From Prevotella sp. (GTDB taxonomy: Bacteria > Bacteroidota > Bacteroidia > Bacteroidales > Bacteroidaceae), in the NCBI GenBank assembly GCA_015060535.1, contig SUYH01000020.1:1-43522 (forward strand): a stretch of 43,522 nt of DNA. Direction: 5' to 3'. The notes below the pieces were generated by a model. The model made no database searches, was not told where the DNA came from, and saw only the letters and a program-made list of their open reading frames with translations. Below, piece after piece: positions 6,498 through 15,199 of the stretch (positions are counted from its first letter, which is position 1; each line of letters begins with the position of its first letter). A program made the position numbers and the translations under genes.

Positions 6498-7934
6498 TTA
6501 CATATAGCCTAATGCCCGTAGAATATCGTTGAGATTGGCAACCACCATCAATAGGATGAGGATGCCGAAACCTACATATTCGGCTTTGATCATGAAGTTC
6601 TCGGAGGGCTTGCGGCGGGTAATCATCTCGTAGAGCAGGAACAGCACGTGGCCACCGTCGAGAGCGGGGATGGGCAGGATGTTCATGAAGGCGAGGATGA
6701 TAGAGAGGAAAGCGGTCATCTTCCAGAACATGTACCAGTCCCACATGGGTGGGAAGAGGCTTCCGATGGCTCCGAAACCGCCCAGCGACTTGGCACCCTC
6801 AGCAGAGAAGACATACTTCAGGTCGTCGACATAAGAGGCCAGCACGTGGAAACCGTACTTGATGCCTGCGGGGATGCTCTCCAGGAAACCGTACTCGCGG
6901 GTAATGGGCTGGTAGAGGCCTGCAATGCTCTGGACGCTGAAGCCCAGCTTCAGGTCGGGAGTGAGCACGACAGTGGCTGTGTCAGTTGACAGTTGACAGT
7001 TGACAGTTCTTTGACCTAAAGGTACAAAGCGTTGCAAACAACGATTAGACAGTTGGGAGTTGTGCTTGATGACGAGGGTGACGGTGCGCGCCTTCAGACT
7101 GTCGGCTGGGGTTTGAGCTACAGCCAGCATGTCGGATCGGCGGCCTAACTGGTCAATGAACTCGTTGTAGGAATCAATGGGGGCACCATTGAGGGCGAGG
7201 ATTTCGTCGCCTTTCTTCATGCCAATCTTCTCGGCAGGCATACCGGGCATGATGCTGTCGACCTTAGCAGGCAACAAGGGACGTACAAACGAGGGGTCTG
7301 CCTTCATCATGTTGAGCAGGTTGAGTTCGCCAGGCAGGTTGATGCTCATCGGTTTGCCGTCACGAATGATGTCGACACGGGTGGCCTCGGAAATGTCGCG
7401 ATAAAGGTCGGCAGAGAAGTCCTTGAAGGCATGTTTCTCCGTACCTATTAATATATCACCGTCTTGGAATCCATACGACTTGGCTTCTTGGTTGAACTTC
7501 ATACCCAGCGTCATGTCCTTGACGGGGATGTAGGTGTCGCCCCACCAGAAGAGAATCTGGCCATAGATGAAGAGGGCTAACAGGAAGTTGACCAGCACAC
7601 CGCCAATCATGACGAGCAGGCGCTGCCATGCGGGTTTAGCGCGGAATTCGTATTGCTGGACGGGCTGTTTCATCTGCTCGGTATCGAAACTCTCGTCAAT
7701 CATACCTGCTATCTTGCAGTAGCCGCCCAGAGGTAGCCAGCCGATACCATATTCGGTGTCGCTGTTCTTGGGCTTGAACTTAAACAGGCTGAACTTCCAG
7801 TCGAAGAAGATATAGAACTTCTCCACTCTCACTCCGAAGAGCTTGGCGAAGAAGAAGTGGCCGCCCTCGTGCAACAGGACGAGCAGCGAGATGGCCAGGA
7901 TGAATTGTAATACTCTGATTAAAAATACTTCCAT
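6498..7934 (-). CDS. rseP: RIP site-2 metalloprotease RseP
   Basis: A 478-aa membrane protease. The zinc motif HEGGH (residues 22-26) lies in the first membrane helix, and NILPIPALDGGH near the C-terminus carries the third metal ligand. Two PDZ-like regions lie between. Site-2 proteases cut anti-sigma factors and leftover signal peptides inside the membrane. It is the last gene of the tsaB-DUF4290-murA-rimM-dxr-rseP operon, 5 bp after dxr. In the second PDZ region about 28 residues (containing NSQLSNRCLQRFVPLG) are encoded by a micro-repeat array at about 6981-7064, making the protein slightly longer than expected. The insertion is in frame, so the enzyme is probably functional. Confidence 0.95.
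   Translation of the reverse strand: MEVFLIRVLQFILAISLLVLLHEGGHFFFAKLFGVRVEKFYIFFDWKFSLFKFKPKNSDTEYGIGWLPLGGYCKIAGMIDESFDTEQMKQPVQQYEFRAKPAWQRLLVMIGGVLVNFLLALFIYGQILFWWGDTYIPVKDMTLGMKFNQEAKSYGFQDGDILIGTEKHAFKDFSADLYRDISEATRVDIIRDGKPMSINLPGELNLLNMMKADPSFVRPLLPAKVDSIMPGMPAEKIGMKKGDEILALNGAPIDSYNEFIDQLGRRSDMLAVAQTPADSLKARTVTLVIKHNSQLSNRCLQRFVPLGQRTVNCQLSTDTATVVLTPDLKLGFSVQSIAGLYQPITREYGFLESIPAGIKYGFHVLASYVDDLKYVFSAEGAKSLGGFGAIGSLFPPMWDWYMFWKMTAFLSIILAFMNILPIPALDGGHVLFLLYEMITRRKPSENFMIKAEYVGFGILILLMVVANLNDILRALGYM
6981..7064 (-). repeat. CAACTGT micro-repeat insertion inside rseP
   Basis: More than three tandem copies of a 7-mer (AGTTGAC on the plus strand) at 6981-7008, then about 38 bp containing a TACCTTTA promoter-like word on the minus strand, then a second degenerate array at 7047-7064. 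It is read in frame within the second PDZ region. Confidence 0.7.
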
Positions 7935-7939
7935 TATTA

Positions 7940-9100
7940 CTATTTATTCATTAGTTCGGTTGCAATGCGACGAGCCTCGGCATCAGTGGCGATATAGGTG
8001 TCGTAATCGGGAGTGGCAGAGAACGTGCAACGCTGCATGGTCTCGGCAATGATGTCGCTCATCTGCAGGAATCCGCAACGGTCTTCCAGAAATCCGCGGT
8101 TCACAATCTCATTGGCTGCATTGACGATGCAAGGCATGTTTCCGCCCTTCTGGATAGACTCGAAGGCGAGTGCCAGACAGCGGAACTTCTTCAGGTCAGG
8201 CTCGAAGAACTCCAGCTTCTGGGTGGCAAAGAGGTCGAGACGGTCGCCACTGAGAGTCAGTCGCTTGGGGAACGAAAAAGCATACTGGATGGGGAGACGC
8301 ATGTCGGGCACACCCAACTGAGCCTTTACAGCACCGTCCTGGAACTGCACCGCTGAGTGGACAATACTCTGAGGATGAACCAATACCTGTATCTGCGAGG
8401 CCTTGACACCAAAGAGCCATTTGGCCTCGATGACCTCGAAACCCTTGTTCATCATCGATGCAGAGTCGATGGTAATCTTGGCACCCATGTCCCATGTAGG
8501 ATGACGCAAGGCATCGTCCTTGGTGACCTTGGCAATCTGCTCCATCGTGAAATTGCGGAAAGGACCGCCTGATGCTGTCAGCAGAATTTTCTCAATAGGA
8601 TTGTTATCTTCGCCCACCAAACTCTGGAAGATGGCAGAGTGCTCGCTGTCGACGGGTAAGATAGGGGCGTGGAACTCGGAGGCCAGGTCGCGAATCAGTT
8701 CGCCAGCCACCACCAGCGTTTCCTTATTGGCCAGCGCAATGGCCTTGTGGGCCTTGATAGCGTGGATGGTGGGTGATAGTCCGGCAAAACCTACCATAGC
8801 GGTGAGCACGATATTGATGGGCTCAGCCTCTACGATTTCGTCGATGGCCTTTGCTCCGGCATAGACCTTGACATCGGGCATATCGTCCATCAGGCGCTTC
8901 AGCTCGTCATAACGCTGCTCGTTGGCAACGACGATGGCGGCAGGTTTGAACTTATGGGCTTGCTCGGCCAGCAGTTCTACACGGTTGTTGGCTGTCAGAC
9001 AGTACACCTCATAGAGGTCGGAATGCTCCTCGATGACTTCCAGGGCTTGTGTGCCGATGGATCCCGTAGAGCCGAGAATGGCTATTTGTTTCTTCTTCAT
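7940..9100 (-). CDS. dxr: 1-deoxy-D-xylulose 5-phosphate reductoisomerase
   Basis: A 386-aa enzyme, the normal family length. It converts DXP to MEP with NADPH, the committed step of the MEP isoprenoid pathway. The N-terminal Rossmann motif GSTGSIG (residues 10-16) binds NADPH. LPVDSEHSA and the conserved SASMMNKGFE region supply metal and substrate contacts. The start overlaps the rimM stop by 4 bp (ATGA), and rseP follows after 5 bp, so it is translationally embedded in the housekeeping operon. An IspD-like gene lies about 8 kb away but in a glycan context. Confidence 0.97.
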   Translation of the reverse strand: MKKKQIAILGSTGSIGTQALEVIEEHSDLYEVYCLTANNRVELLAEQAHKFKPAAIVVANEQRYDELKRLMDDMPDVKVYAGAKAIDEIVEAEPINIVLTAMVGFAGLSPTIHAIKAHKAIALANKETLVVAGELIRDLASEFHAPILPVDSEHSAIFQSLVGEDNNPIEKILLTASGGPFRNFTMEQIAKVTKDDALRHPTWDMGAKITIDSASMMNKGFEVIEAKWLFGVKASQIQVLVHPQSIVHSAVQFQDGAVKAQLGVPDMRLPIQYAFSFPKRLTLSGDRLDLFATQKLEFFEPDLKKFRCLALAFESIQKGGNMPCIVNAANEIVNRGFLEDRCGFLQMSDIIAETMQRCTFSATPDYDTYIATDAEARRIATELMNK

Positions 9101-9606
9101 ATATCTAATAATCCCTCTGGGATTTGCATGGTTATCTGTTGTCGGGTGGTGTCGATGTTGGTAATCAGGTCATCGGAGGCGGGAATCAGCGTGCCATCCT
9201 CCAGTTCGAAGAGAATATTCTGCGTGGTGTCATCGATGGCAGCGATGGTGCCTACCTTCCCTTTCCCGTTCGCTTCGATTAAATCGAAGCCTACTAAGCT
9301 GGAGAGGGAGAGACCCTCAGCCCGTTCATCAGCAATGGAGCGAGGAAAATAGACGTCGCAGCCTGTCAGCTCGGAGGCGCGCTGCTGAGTGTCTACGTCG
9401 CAGAACTTGACCAGTGCCAGCGAGTCGTTTCGGAAACGGTATTCCTCCATGAAGAAAGGCACCAGGATGCCGTCGATATCGAGAATGAGGTAGTCGGCAT
9501 CGGCTGTGTCGAAGATGTCGTCGTCGAACTGGAAAGACACCTCGCCTTTCACACCGTGTGCCTTGCCCAAACGGCCTATCTTGTAGACGTCTTCTTTCTT
9601 AATCAT
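9097..9606 (-). CDS. rimM: 16S rRNA processing protein RimM
   Basis: A 169-aa protein of normal length. The N-terminal RimM barrel begins VYKIGRLGKAHGVKGEV, and the C-terminal PRC-barrel follows (VGFDLIEANGKGKVGTIAAI). RimM assists maturation of the 30S head by binding S19. It lies between murA (43 bp upstream, in a CTAG-array spacer) and dxr (4-bp overlap), a common Bacteroidota order. Confidence 0.95.
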   Translation of the reverse strand: MIKKEDVYKIGRLGKAHGVKGEVSFQFDDDIFDTADADYLILDIDGILVPFFMEEYRFRNDSLALVKFCDVDTQQRASELTGCDVYFPRSIADERAEGLSLSSLVGFDLIEANGKGKVGTIAAIDDTTQNILFELEDGTLIPASDDLITNIDTTRQQITMQIPEGLLDI

Positions 9607-9611
9607 TTTTT

Positions 9612-9653
9612 TTCTAGTCTTTCTAGTTGTTCTAGTCTTACTAGGGATACTAG
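9612..9653 (+). repeat. CTAG micro-repeat between murA and rimM
   Basis: Five CTAG cores at 9614, 9623, 9632, 9641 and 9650, spaced 9 bp apart. The last one contains the murA stop codon (TAG on the minus strand). Confidence 0.7.
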
Positions 9654-10957
9654 TTGATTCTCTCTATTTTTGCACCGAGGGCGTTCAGACGGCCTTCGAT
9701 ATTCTCGTAACCACGGTCTATCTGTTCAATATTGCTGATGGTGCTGGTGCCGTTGGCGCTCATGGCAGCTATCAGCAGGGCGATACCTGCACGGATGTCG
9801 GGGCTGGACATGCGCTGGGCACGGAGTGTCTTCTTGCGATCATGACCTACCACCACAGCACGATGAGGGTCGCAGAGGATAATCTGGGCGCCCATGTCGA
9901 TGAGCTTATCGACAAAGAACAGACGGCTCTCGAACATCTTCTGATGGAACAGGACGGAGCCGCGCGCCTGGGTGGCTACCACGATGAGCACGCTGAGCAG
10001 GTCGGGTGTCAGTCCGGGCCAAGGTGCGTCGGCCAGCGTCATGATGGTACCGTCGATAAACGAGTCGACTACATAATGCTTCTGTCGGGGGATATACAGG
10101 TCGTCACCATCCACCTGCACGCTGACACCCAGTCGGCGGAAAGCCTCAGGAATGATGCCCAGGTCCTTGATGGAAACGTCTTTGATGCGGATGCCGTCGC
10201 CACACATGGCTGCCATTCCGATGAATGAGCCTACTTCAATCATGTCGGGCAACATCTTATGCGCTGTGCCGTGTAGCTGTTTGACACCATTGATGGTCAG
10301 CAGGTTGGAACCTATTCCGCTGATGTTGGCACCCATGCGGTTGAGCATGTGGCACAGTTGTTGGATATAGGGTTCGCACGCAGCATTATAAATCGTGGTG
10401 GTACCTTCGGCAAAAACGGCAGCCATGATGATATTGGCCGTACCCGTCACGGAGGCTTCGTCCAACAGCATATAGGTACCCTTCAGTTGTTTGGCGCTAA
10501 TCTCGTAGACGTTGCGCCCTTCGATATGCTGGAACTTTGCACCCAGGTATTTGAATCCCAGGAAGTGGGTATCAAGTCGGCGACGCCCGATTTTGTCGCC
10601 ACCGGGCTTGGTGACAATGGCTCTTCCCATGCGTCCCAGCAGCGGACCGATCATCAAGACGGAGCCACGCAGGTCGGCACATTTCTGCACGAACTGGTCG
10701 CTCTGCAGGTATTCCAGGTTGAGTGCGTCGGCCTGGAACGTGAAAGAACCTTGTCCGATTTTCTCGACCTTGACATCAATGTCGCGCAACAGCTGAATGA
10801 GGTTGTTGACGTCGCGGATGTCGGGGATGTTGTGGATGGTTACCTTGTCGCTAGTGAGCAGCGTGGCACAAATCACTTGCAGTGCCTCGTTCTTTGCTCC
10901 CTGCGGGGTGATGGTGCCACTGAGCAGGTGACCGCCCTCAATCTTGAATGAAGCCAT
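9650..10957 (-). CDS. murA: UDP-N-acetylglucosamine 1-carboxyvinyltransferase MurA
   Basis: A 435-aa EPSP-synthase-fold enzyme doing the first committed step of peptidoglycan synthesis (PEP + UDP-GlcNAc). Lys22-Asn23 in GAKNEALQ are the conserved substrate contacts. The loop that carries the fosfomycin-reactive cysteine in E. coli (GGCxIG) reads PGGDKIG here, with Asp121 in the cysteine position. Asp variants are known from mycobacteria and chlamydiae and are insensitive to fosfomycin, so this enzyme is expected to be too. Its ATG overlaps the stop of the DUF4290 gene by one base (TAATG). Confidence 0.96.
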   Translation of the reverse strand: MASFKIEGGHLLSGTITPQGAKNEALQVICATLLTSDKVTIHNIPDIRDVNNLIQLLRDIDVKVEKIGQGSFTFQADALNLEYLQSDQFVQKCADLRGSVLMIGPLLGRMGRAIVTKPGGDKIGRRRLDTHFLGFKYLGAKFQHIEGRNVYEISAKQLKGTYMLLDEASVTGTANIIMAAVFAEGTTTIYNAACEPYIQQLCHMLNRMGANISGIGSNLLTINGVKQLHGTAHKMLPDMIEVGSFIGMAAMCGDGIRIKDVSIKDLGIIPEAFRRLGVSVQVDGDDLYIPRQKHYVVDSFIDGTIMTLADAPWPGLTPDLLSVLIVVATQARGSVLFHQKMFESRLFFVDKLIDMGAQIILCDPHRAVVVGHDRKKTLRAQRMSSPDIRAGIALLIAAMSANGTSTISNIEQIDRGYENIEGRLNALGAKIERIN

Positions 10958-11565
10958 TATTTGCGTTTTTTGTTACGTCGGGGTTCGTTGTTGATGCTTG
11001 CACCAACGGGCTCAAAGCGGAACGTAGAGAGATTAATCTGGATCTTGCCGTCGGTGAAACGAGCCATGTCGTCGGCTATCTTCTCGTCGTCAAGCGAGCC
11101 GTGCCCCCAAGCTGCCAGGTCGCGCTTCATCTGGTTGGCGGTGATGCGTACCAGTTCGTCGCGTTCCTCGCCCTCAGGCATTGTTTTCAGTTTCTCAAAG
11201 ACCTCAAGCATGAGTCTGCCATAATGGCGCGAACGGCTCTGATAGCTCATCGTGGGGTGTGCCATAGGCTGCGGCTTGGTTTGTATCGTCTCAGCATTGC
11301 TGACGTCGTAAGGCCAGTCAATGTCCAACTGCTTATGACTCATCAGGTAGAGATGGTCCCACAGCGTCTGCTCGTAGTCGGCACTCTCGCTAATCTGTGG
11401 ATTCTTGTTCTCCATCTGGCGTATAATGTTCAGGGCACACTGCATGCGCTCTTCCTTAGTAGGGAGGCTGACGGCCAAGTCGACCATCTTCTGTATCTCG
11501 CGTCCATATTCTGGCATCACCAACTTCTCACGTTGGGTGTTGTAGTCTAATCCTTTGATATTCAT
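10957..11565 (-). CDS. DUF4290 domain protein
   Basis: A 202-aa soluble protein starting MNIKGLDYNTQREKLVMPEY, which matches the DUF4290 family restricted to Bacteroidota and regularly placed directly before murA. It is mostly helical with many charged residues and a basic C-terminal tail (NNEPRRNKKRK). Function unknown. It starts 4 bp after tsaB ends and overlaps murA by one base, so it is firmly inside the operon. Confidence 0.88.
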   Translation of the reverse strand: MNIKGLDYNTQREKLVMPEYGREIQKMVDLAVSLPTKEERMQCALNIIRQMENKNPQISESADYEQTLWDHLYLMSHKQLDIDWPYDVSNAETIQTKPQPMAHPTMSYQSRSRHYGRLMLEVFEKLKTMPEGEERDELVRITANQMKRDLAAWGHGSLDDEKIADDMARFTDGKIQINLSTFRFEPVGASINNEPRRNKKRK

Positions 11566-11569
11566 ATTG

Positions 11570-12265
11570 TTATAATAAATTCTTGGGTTTGATGGCTACG
11601 AAATCCTTCAGGTAGAAAGGAACGAAGTAGGCCACATCTTCAAACTGGTTGTTCAGAAAGCGTTTCTCAGCCAAGGGCTGCATCCATTTGGCCAAGGGCT
11701 CTATGCCGTCGATGTAGTGGGCATTGGGATGATGAATGATGTCCATACACTTCTTAGCACCATTGCCGAAGAAGTAGACGGGACGCTCATCGAGCCACTG
11801 TTTGTAGGTGTCGGCAGTCACAGCGTCAGCTCCCACTTCACGTACAGTCTTCAGCGAACGATCGTAGAGGGCAGCATAAACCTCCATTCTGCGGGCATCG
11901 ATCATAGGGCAGAGTAGGGCATTCTCCTCCATCTCAGGACGTCTGAGCAGAATGGGAACACAGAGCAGCTCAAGCGTGGGGACAGCTAACAGCTTCAAGT
12001 CGCGGCCGTAGCAGATACCTTTAGCCATCGACACTCCGATGCGTAGCCCTGTATAGGAGCCAGGACCGCAGCTGACGCTGACAGCATCAAAGGGTATGGC
12101 ATGATTATCGGTAAACGACAATGCCTCGTCGACCATTGTGCCTAACCGTTCGGCACCAGCGCCTTTCTCGCCGTGCTCCACTTGCTCAAAGATGCACTGC
12201 CCATCTTCCGAGACGGCCACAGAACATGCGTTAGTGCTTGTTTCTATATGTAGTATGCAAGCCAT
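11570..12265 (-). CDS. tsaB: tRNA threonylcarbamoyladenosine biosynthesis protein TsaB
   Basis: A 231-aa ASKHA-fold protein. The N-terminus MACILHIETSTNACSVAVSE and the motif SVSCGPGSYTGLRIG (about residues 66-80) are hallmarks of TsaB, the scaffold partner of TsaD and TsaE in t6A synthesis on ANN-decoding tRNAs. I chose the ATG at 12265: an in-frame ATG at 12316 would start upstream of the -7 promoter element at 12284-12291 and place it inside the coding region. First gene of the leftward operon ending in rseP. Confidence 0.95.
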   Translation of the reverse strand: MACILHIETSTNACSVAVSEDGQCIFEQVEHGEKGAGAERLGTMVDEALSFTDNHAIPFDAVSVSCGPGSYTGLRIGVSMAKGICYGRDLKLLAVPTLELLCVPILLRRPEMEENALLCPMIDARRMEVYAALYDRSLKTVREVGADAVTADTYKQWLDERPVYFFGNGAKKCMDIIHHPNAHYIDGIEPLAKWMQPLAEKRFLNNQFEDVAYFVPFYLKDFVAIKPKNLL

Positions 12266-12283
12266 ATTATACTTTTTAAGTTG

Positions 12284-12291
12284 CAAAGGTA
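12284..12291 (-). promoter_or_regulatory. -7 promoter element of the tsaB-rseP operon
   Basis: TACCTTTG on the minus strand, 18 bp before the tsaB ATG. It faces away from the yicC promoter at 12334-12341; the two are 42 bp apart. Confidence 0.65.
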
Positions 12292-12333
12292 CGAATTTTC
12301 TCGTCATTCTGCGCATGTTTAAGATAATTTTTG

Positions 12334-12341
12334 TACCTTTG
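12334..12341 (+). promoter_or_regulatory. -7 promoter element of the yicC-gmk-nadD operon
   Basis: TACCTTTG, 28 bp before the yicC ATG at 12370. An in-frame ATG at 12331 would lie upstream of it and is rejected. Confidence 0.65.
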
Positions 12342-12369
12342 TCGTCAATATTTAAAGAAAAACAACATT

Positions 12370-13242
12370 ATGATACAATCAATGACAGGCTACGGAAAGA
12401 CCGTTGTAGCCTACAAGGGAAAGAAAATCAATATCGAAATCAAGTCGCTCAATTCCAAACAGCTCGACTTGACCACTCGCATGGCTCCCCTCTATCGTGA
12501 GAAAGAGATGGAGGTGCGCCAGCTGATAGCCGAAAAGGTGCTGAGGGGTAAGGTGGAGTTCAGTCTGTGGATTGAGAAAGATGCCGCTACGGAGGCTGCT
12601 CCTGTGAATACGGCTCTGATGCAGAACTATTATAATCAACTGAAGGATTTTGCCGCGCAGAACCAGATGGAGGGAATCGACTGGATGATGACCCTGGTTC
12701 GTATGCCTGACGTTCTGACGAAGACGGAGGTAGAGGTGCTGGACGAGGAAGAGTGGCAGGTTGCCCGTCAGGGAGTCTGCGAGGCTATCCAGCATTTGGT
12801 TGATTTCCGTACACAAGAAGGTGCTGCGTTGGAGAAGAAGTTTGGTGAGAAGATAGACAACATCGAACAGCTTCTGGCCAGCATCGAACCATACGAGAAG
12901 TCGCGTGTAGAGAAGATTCGCAGCCGTATCGTCGATGGGTTGAAACAGATACCTGGTGCTGAGTACGACAAGAACCGCTTGGAGCAGGAGCTGATATACT
13001 ATATCGAGAAACTGGACATCAGCGAGGAGAAACAGCGTCTGACCAATCACCTGAAGTATTTCCGTGAGACGATGGCCGATGAGCCAGGACAGGGCAAGAA
13101 ACTAGGGTTTATCGCTCAGGAGATGGGACGTGAAATCAATACTACAGGCTCGAAGTCCAATCAGGCTGAGATGCAGAACATCGTGGTCAAGATGAAGGAC
13201 GAGTTGGAGCAGATTAAAGAACAAGTATTAAACGCACTCTGA
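12370..13242 (+). CDS. yicC: YicC/YloC family endoribonuclease
   Basis: A 290-aa protein opening with the family signature MIQSMTGYGK and closing with GKKLGFIAQEMGREINTTGS, followed by a helix and a C-terminal EQVLNAL. YicC/YloC proteins are RNases; E. coli YicC is linked to decay of the small RNA RyhB. First gene of an operon with gmk, a conserved pairing in many bacteria; the TGATG junction couples the two. Full length. Confidence 0.93.
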   Translation: MIQSMTGYGKTVVAYKGKKINIEIKSLNSKQLDLTTRMAPLYREKEMEVRQLIAEKVLRGKVEFSLWIEKDAATEAAPVNTALMQNYYNQLKDFAAQNQMEGIDWMMTLVRMPDVLTKTEVEVLDEEEWQVARQGVCEAIQHLVDFRTQEGAALEKKFGEKIDNIEQLLASIEPYEKSRVEKIRSRIVDGLKQIPGAEYDKNRLEQELIYYIEKLDISEEKQRLTNHLKYFRETMADEPGQGKKLGFIAQEMGREINTTGSKSNQAEMQNIVVKMKDELEQIKEQVLNAL

Positions 13243-13811
13243 TGAAAGGTAAAATGTTAATTGTCAGTGCTCCCAGCGGTAGCGGAAAGTCGACCATCGT
13301 TCAGTGGTTGATGAAGGAGCATCCTGAGTTGAGGCTCTACTTCTCGATTTCGTGTACTTCACGTGCTCCACGTGGCACTGAGCAGCATGGGGTGGAGTAT
13401 TTCTTCCTGACACCTGAGGAGTTTAAGGCCAAGATTGCCAACAACGAGTTTCTGGAGTATGAAGAGGTGTATGAGAACCGCTTCTATGGCACACTGAAAC
13501 AACAGGTGGAGCGTCAGCGTGAGGCAGGTCAGAACGTGGTGTTTGACGTCGATGTGAAAGGTGGTGTCAACATCAAGAAATATTATGGTGATGAGGCGCT
13601 GAGTCTTTTTATCCAACCACCTTCAGTTGGCGAGTTGCGTCGCCGTCTGGAAGGTCGTGCTACTGATACCGCTGAGGCTATCGAGCAGCGTTTGGCCAAG
13701 GCAGAATATGAAATGACCTTCGCCTCGCAGTTTGACCGCATTATCGTCAATGATGACTTGGAGACCGCCAAGCAGGAGGCATTGCAGGTAGTCAAAGAAT
13801 TCTTAGGATGA
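13242..13811 (+). CDS. gmk: Guanylate kinase
   Basis: A 189-aa P-loop kinase phosphorylating GMP or dGMP to the diphosphate. The P-loop SAPSGSGKST begins near residue 7. The GMP-binding segment SCTSRAPRGTEQHGVEYFF and the lid arginines RRRLEGRATDT are present. It overlaps yicC by one base and nadD by 4 bp, so the three genes are tightly coupled. Confidence 0.97.
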   Translation: MKGKMLIVSAPSGSGKSTIVQWLMKEHPELRLYFSISCTSRAPRGTEQHGVEYFFLTPEEFKAKIANNEFLEYEEVYENRFYGTLKQQVERQREAGQNVVFDVDVKGGVNIKKYYGDEALSLFIQPPSVGELRRRLEGRATDTAEAIEQRLAKAEYEMTFASQFDRIIVNDDLETAKQEALQVVKEFLG

Positions 13812-14347
13812 TCAAAACGGGGATTTTCGGCGGGTCGTTCAATCCTATCCATGTAGGACATATCGCTCTGGCTCAGGCTATTCTGCGTCAGTGCGGACTG
13901 GATGAGGTGTGGTTGATGTTGTCGCCCCAAAATCCCTTAAAACAGGAGACAGACTTATTGGATGACCAGCTGCGCTACGAAATGGCACAGAAGGCTCTGG
14001 AGGGTGTTGAGGGCATTAAGGCCTGTAATTACGAGTTCCGTCTGCCTAAACCGTCGTATACGTGGAACACGCTACAGCACTTGACGGAGGATTATCCTGA
14101 CCGTGAGTTCATATTAATAATAGGTGGCGATAACTGGGCTCAGTTTGAACGGTGGCGCTGCTGGAAGGATATCTTGCGCCATCATCGCGTAATCGTCTAT
14201 CCACGAGGCAATGTCATCGGGACGATAGATGTACCATTGATCAATGTGTCGAGCACGGAGATACGCGGCAGGGTGAAGCGGCATCAGCCCATCACTAACC
14301 TGGTACCAGCGGTTATCGAAGGTCTTGTCGAAAAATATTATCAATAA
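13808..14347 (+). CDS. nadD: Nicotinate-nucleotide adenylyltransferase
   Basis: A 179-aa nucleotidyltransferase of the HIGH superfamily. GGSFNPIHVGH (residues 8-18) is the ATP-binding motif, and the C-terminal SSTEIRGR matches the second ATP motif ISSTxIR. It makes nicotinate adenine dinucleotide from NaMN and ATP in NAD synthesis. Slightly shorter than many NadD proteins but complete. ATGA overlap with gmk. Confidence 0.95.
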   Translation: MIKTGIFGGSFNPIHVGHIALAQAILRQCGLDEVWLMLSPQNPLKQETDLLDDQLRYEMAQKALEGVEGIKACNYEFRLPKPSYTWNTLQHLTEDYPDREFILIIGGDNWAQFERWRCWKDILRHHRVIVYPRGNVIGTIDVPLINVSSTEIRGRVKRHQPITNLVPAVIEGLVEKYYQ

Positions 14348-14350
14348 CTG

Positions 14351-15187
14351 ATGATGAATAAGGTATATAACACGGGAGAGACAGAAGAGGATTTGCGACA
14401 GGCATATAACCCCGATGGGTCGTCGCTGCGCAAGGCACAGCTGCGTTTGCTCGATATGCTGACCTATCTGTTCGATGTTGCTCAGAAGGCTGGTGTTTCC
14501 TGTCGATTGGACGGTGGAAACGTGTTGGGAGCTGTACGCCATGGGGGCTTCATCCCCTGGGACGATGATGTCGACGTGGTGGTGAGCCGCCGTGATTTCA
14601 AGAAACTATGTCGTTATCTGGAGGCGCATCCTCATCCCCAATATGTGTTGCAGACGCACCATACCGACAAGGATAGCTTTGTACCCTGGGGGCGACTGAG
14701 AGACTTGAAGAGCGAATATGCCAACCCGTATGCTGACGACAGTCGTGAAGGAAGGTCGTTTGCTGCCCAAAAATATCGGGGGCTGCAGGTCGACATCTTT
14801 CCCTATGAAGGATATATGATACCATCGTTGCAACGCTTGGCAGCGAAGATGGCTTGTGTGGTACATTTCGACCTGTCTCATTCATACCCTATGCTGGCTC
14901 GTTTGGTGTATGCCACACTGCATAGCGTCGTCTATCCTTGTTTCCGATTGATAGGACATTGCTTCGGGAAACGTGACTTATACATGCACTCCTACGGCAG
15001 CTGGTTCTATTTCCGTTTCCCCAAGCAGGTGCTCATGCCGCATCGTGAGTTGGTGTATGAGGGCAAGACTTTAGCCGGTCCTGCCGATGTTGATCAGTTC
15101 TGTCGCATCGTCTATGGCGACTACATGAAGCTGCCGCCTAAGGAGAAGCGTGCTGTTCATGGCAGCGAGATTATCATCTACGACTAA
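14351..15187 (+). CDS. LicD-family phosphotransferase
   Basis: A 278-aa protein. The LicD core is clear: CRLDGGNVLGAVRHGGFIPW followed by DDDVDVVVSRRDF carries the metal-binding aspartates of this nucleotidyltransferase-like fold. LicD proteins move phosphocholine, or in the FKRP/fukutin branch ribitol phosphate, from a CDP-activated donor onto a glycan. It sits 3 bp after nadD but faces the glycan genes on the other strand; an IspD/TarI-like CDP-alditol synthase candidate lies about 2 kb away, which suggests a CDP-linked donor. Donor and acceptor are not determined. Confidence 0.87.
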   Translation: MMNKVYNTGETEEDLRQAYNPDGSSLRKAQLRLLDMLTYLFDVAQKAGVSCRLDGGNVLGAVRHGGFIPWDDDVDVVVSRRDFKKLCRYLEAHPHPQYVLQTHHTDKDSFVPWGRLRDLKSEYANPYADDSREGRSFAAQKYRGLQVDIFPYEGYMIPSLQRLAAKMACVVHFDLSHSYPMLARLVYATLHSVVYPCFRLIGHCFGKRDLYMHSYGSWFYFRFPKQVLMPHRELVYEGKTLAGPADVDQFCRIVYGDYMKLPPKEKRAVHGSEIIIYD

Positions 15188-15199
15188 ACTTCTCCCTGT

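Noticed and set aside
7021..7045. Internal promoter in rseP (TACCTTTA-like word on the minus strand)
   Set aside because: The last base differs from the consensus and nothing downstream needs a separate start except the end of rseP itself.
10349..10951. Long plus-strand reading opposite murA
   Set aside because: It is antisense to a well-supported conserved enzyme and shows no family features.
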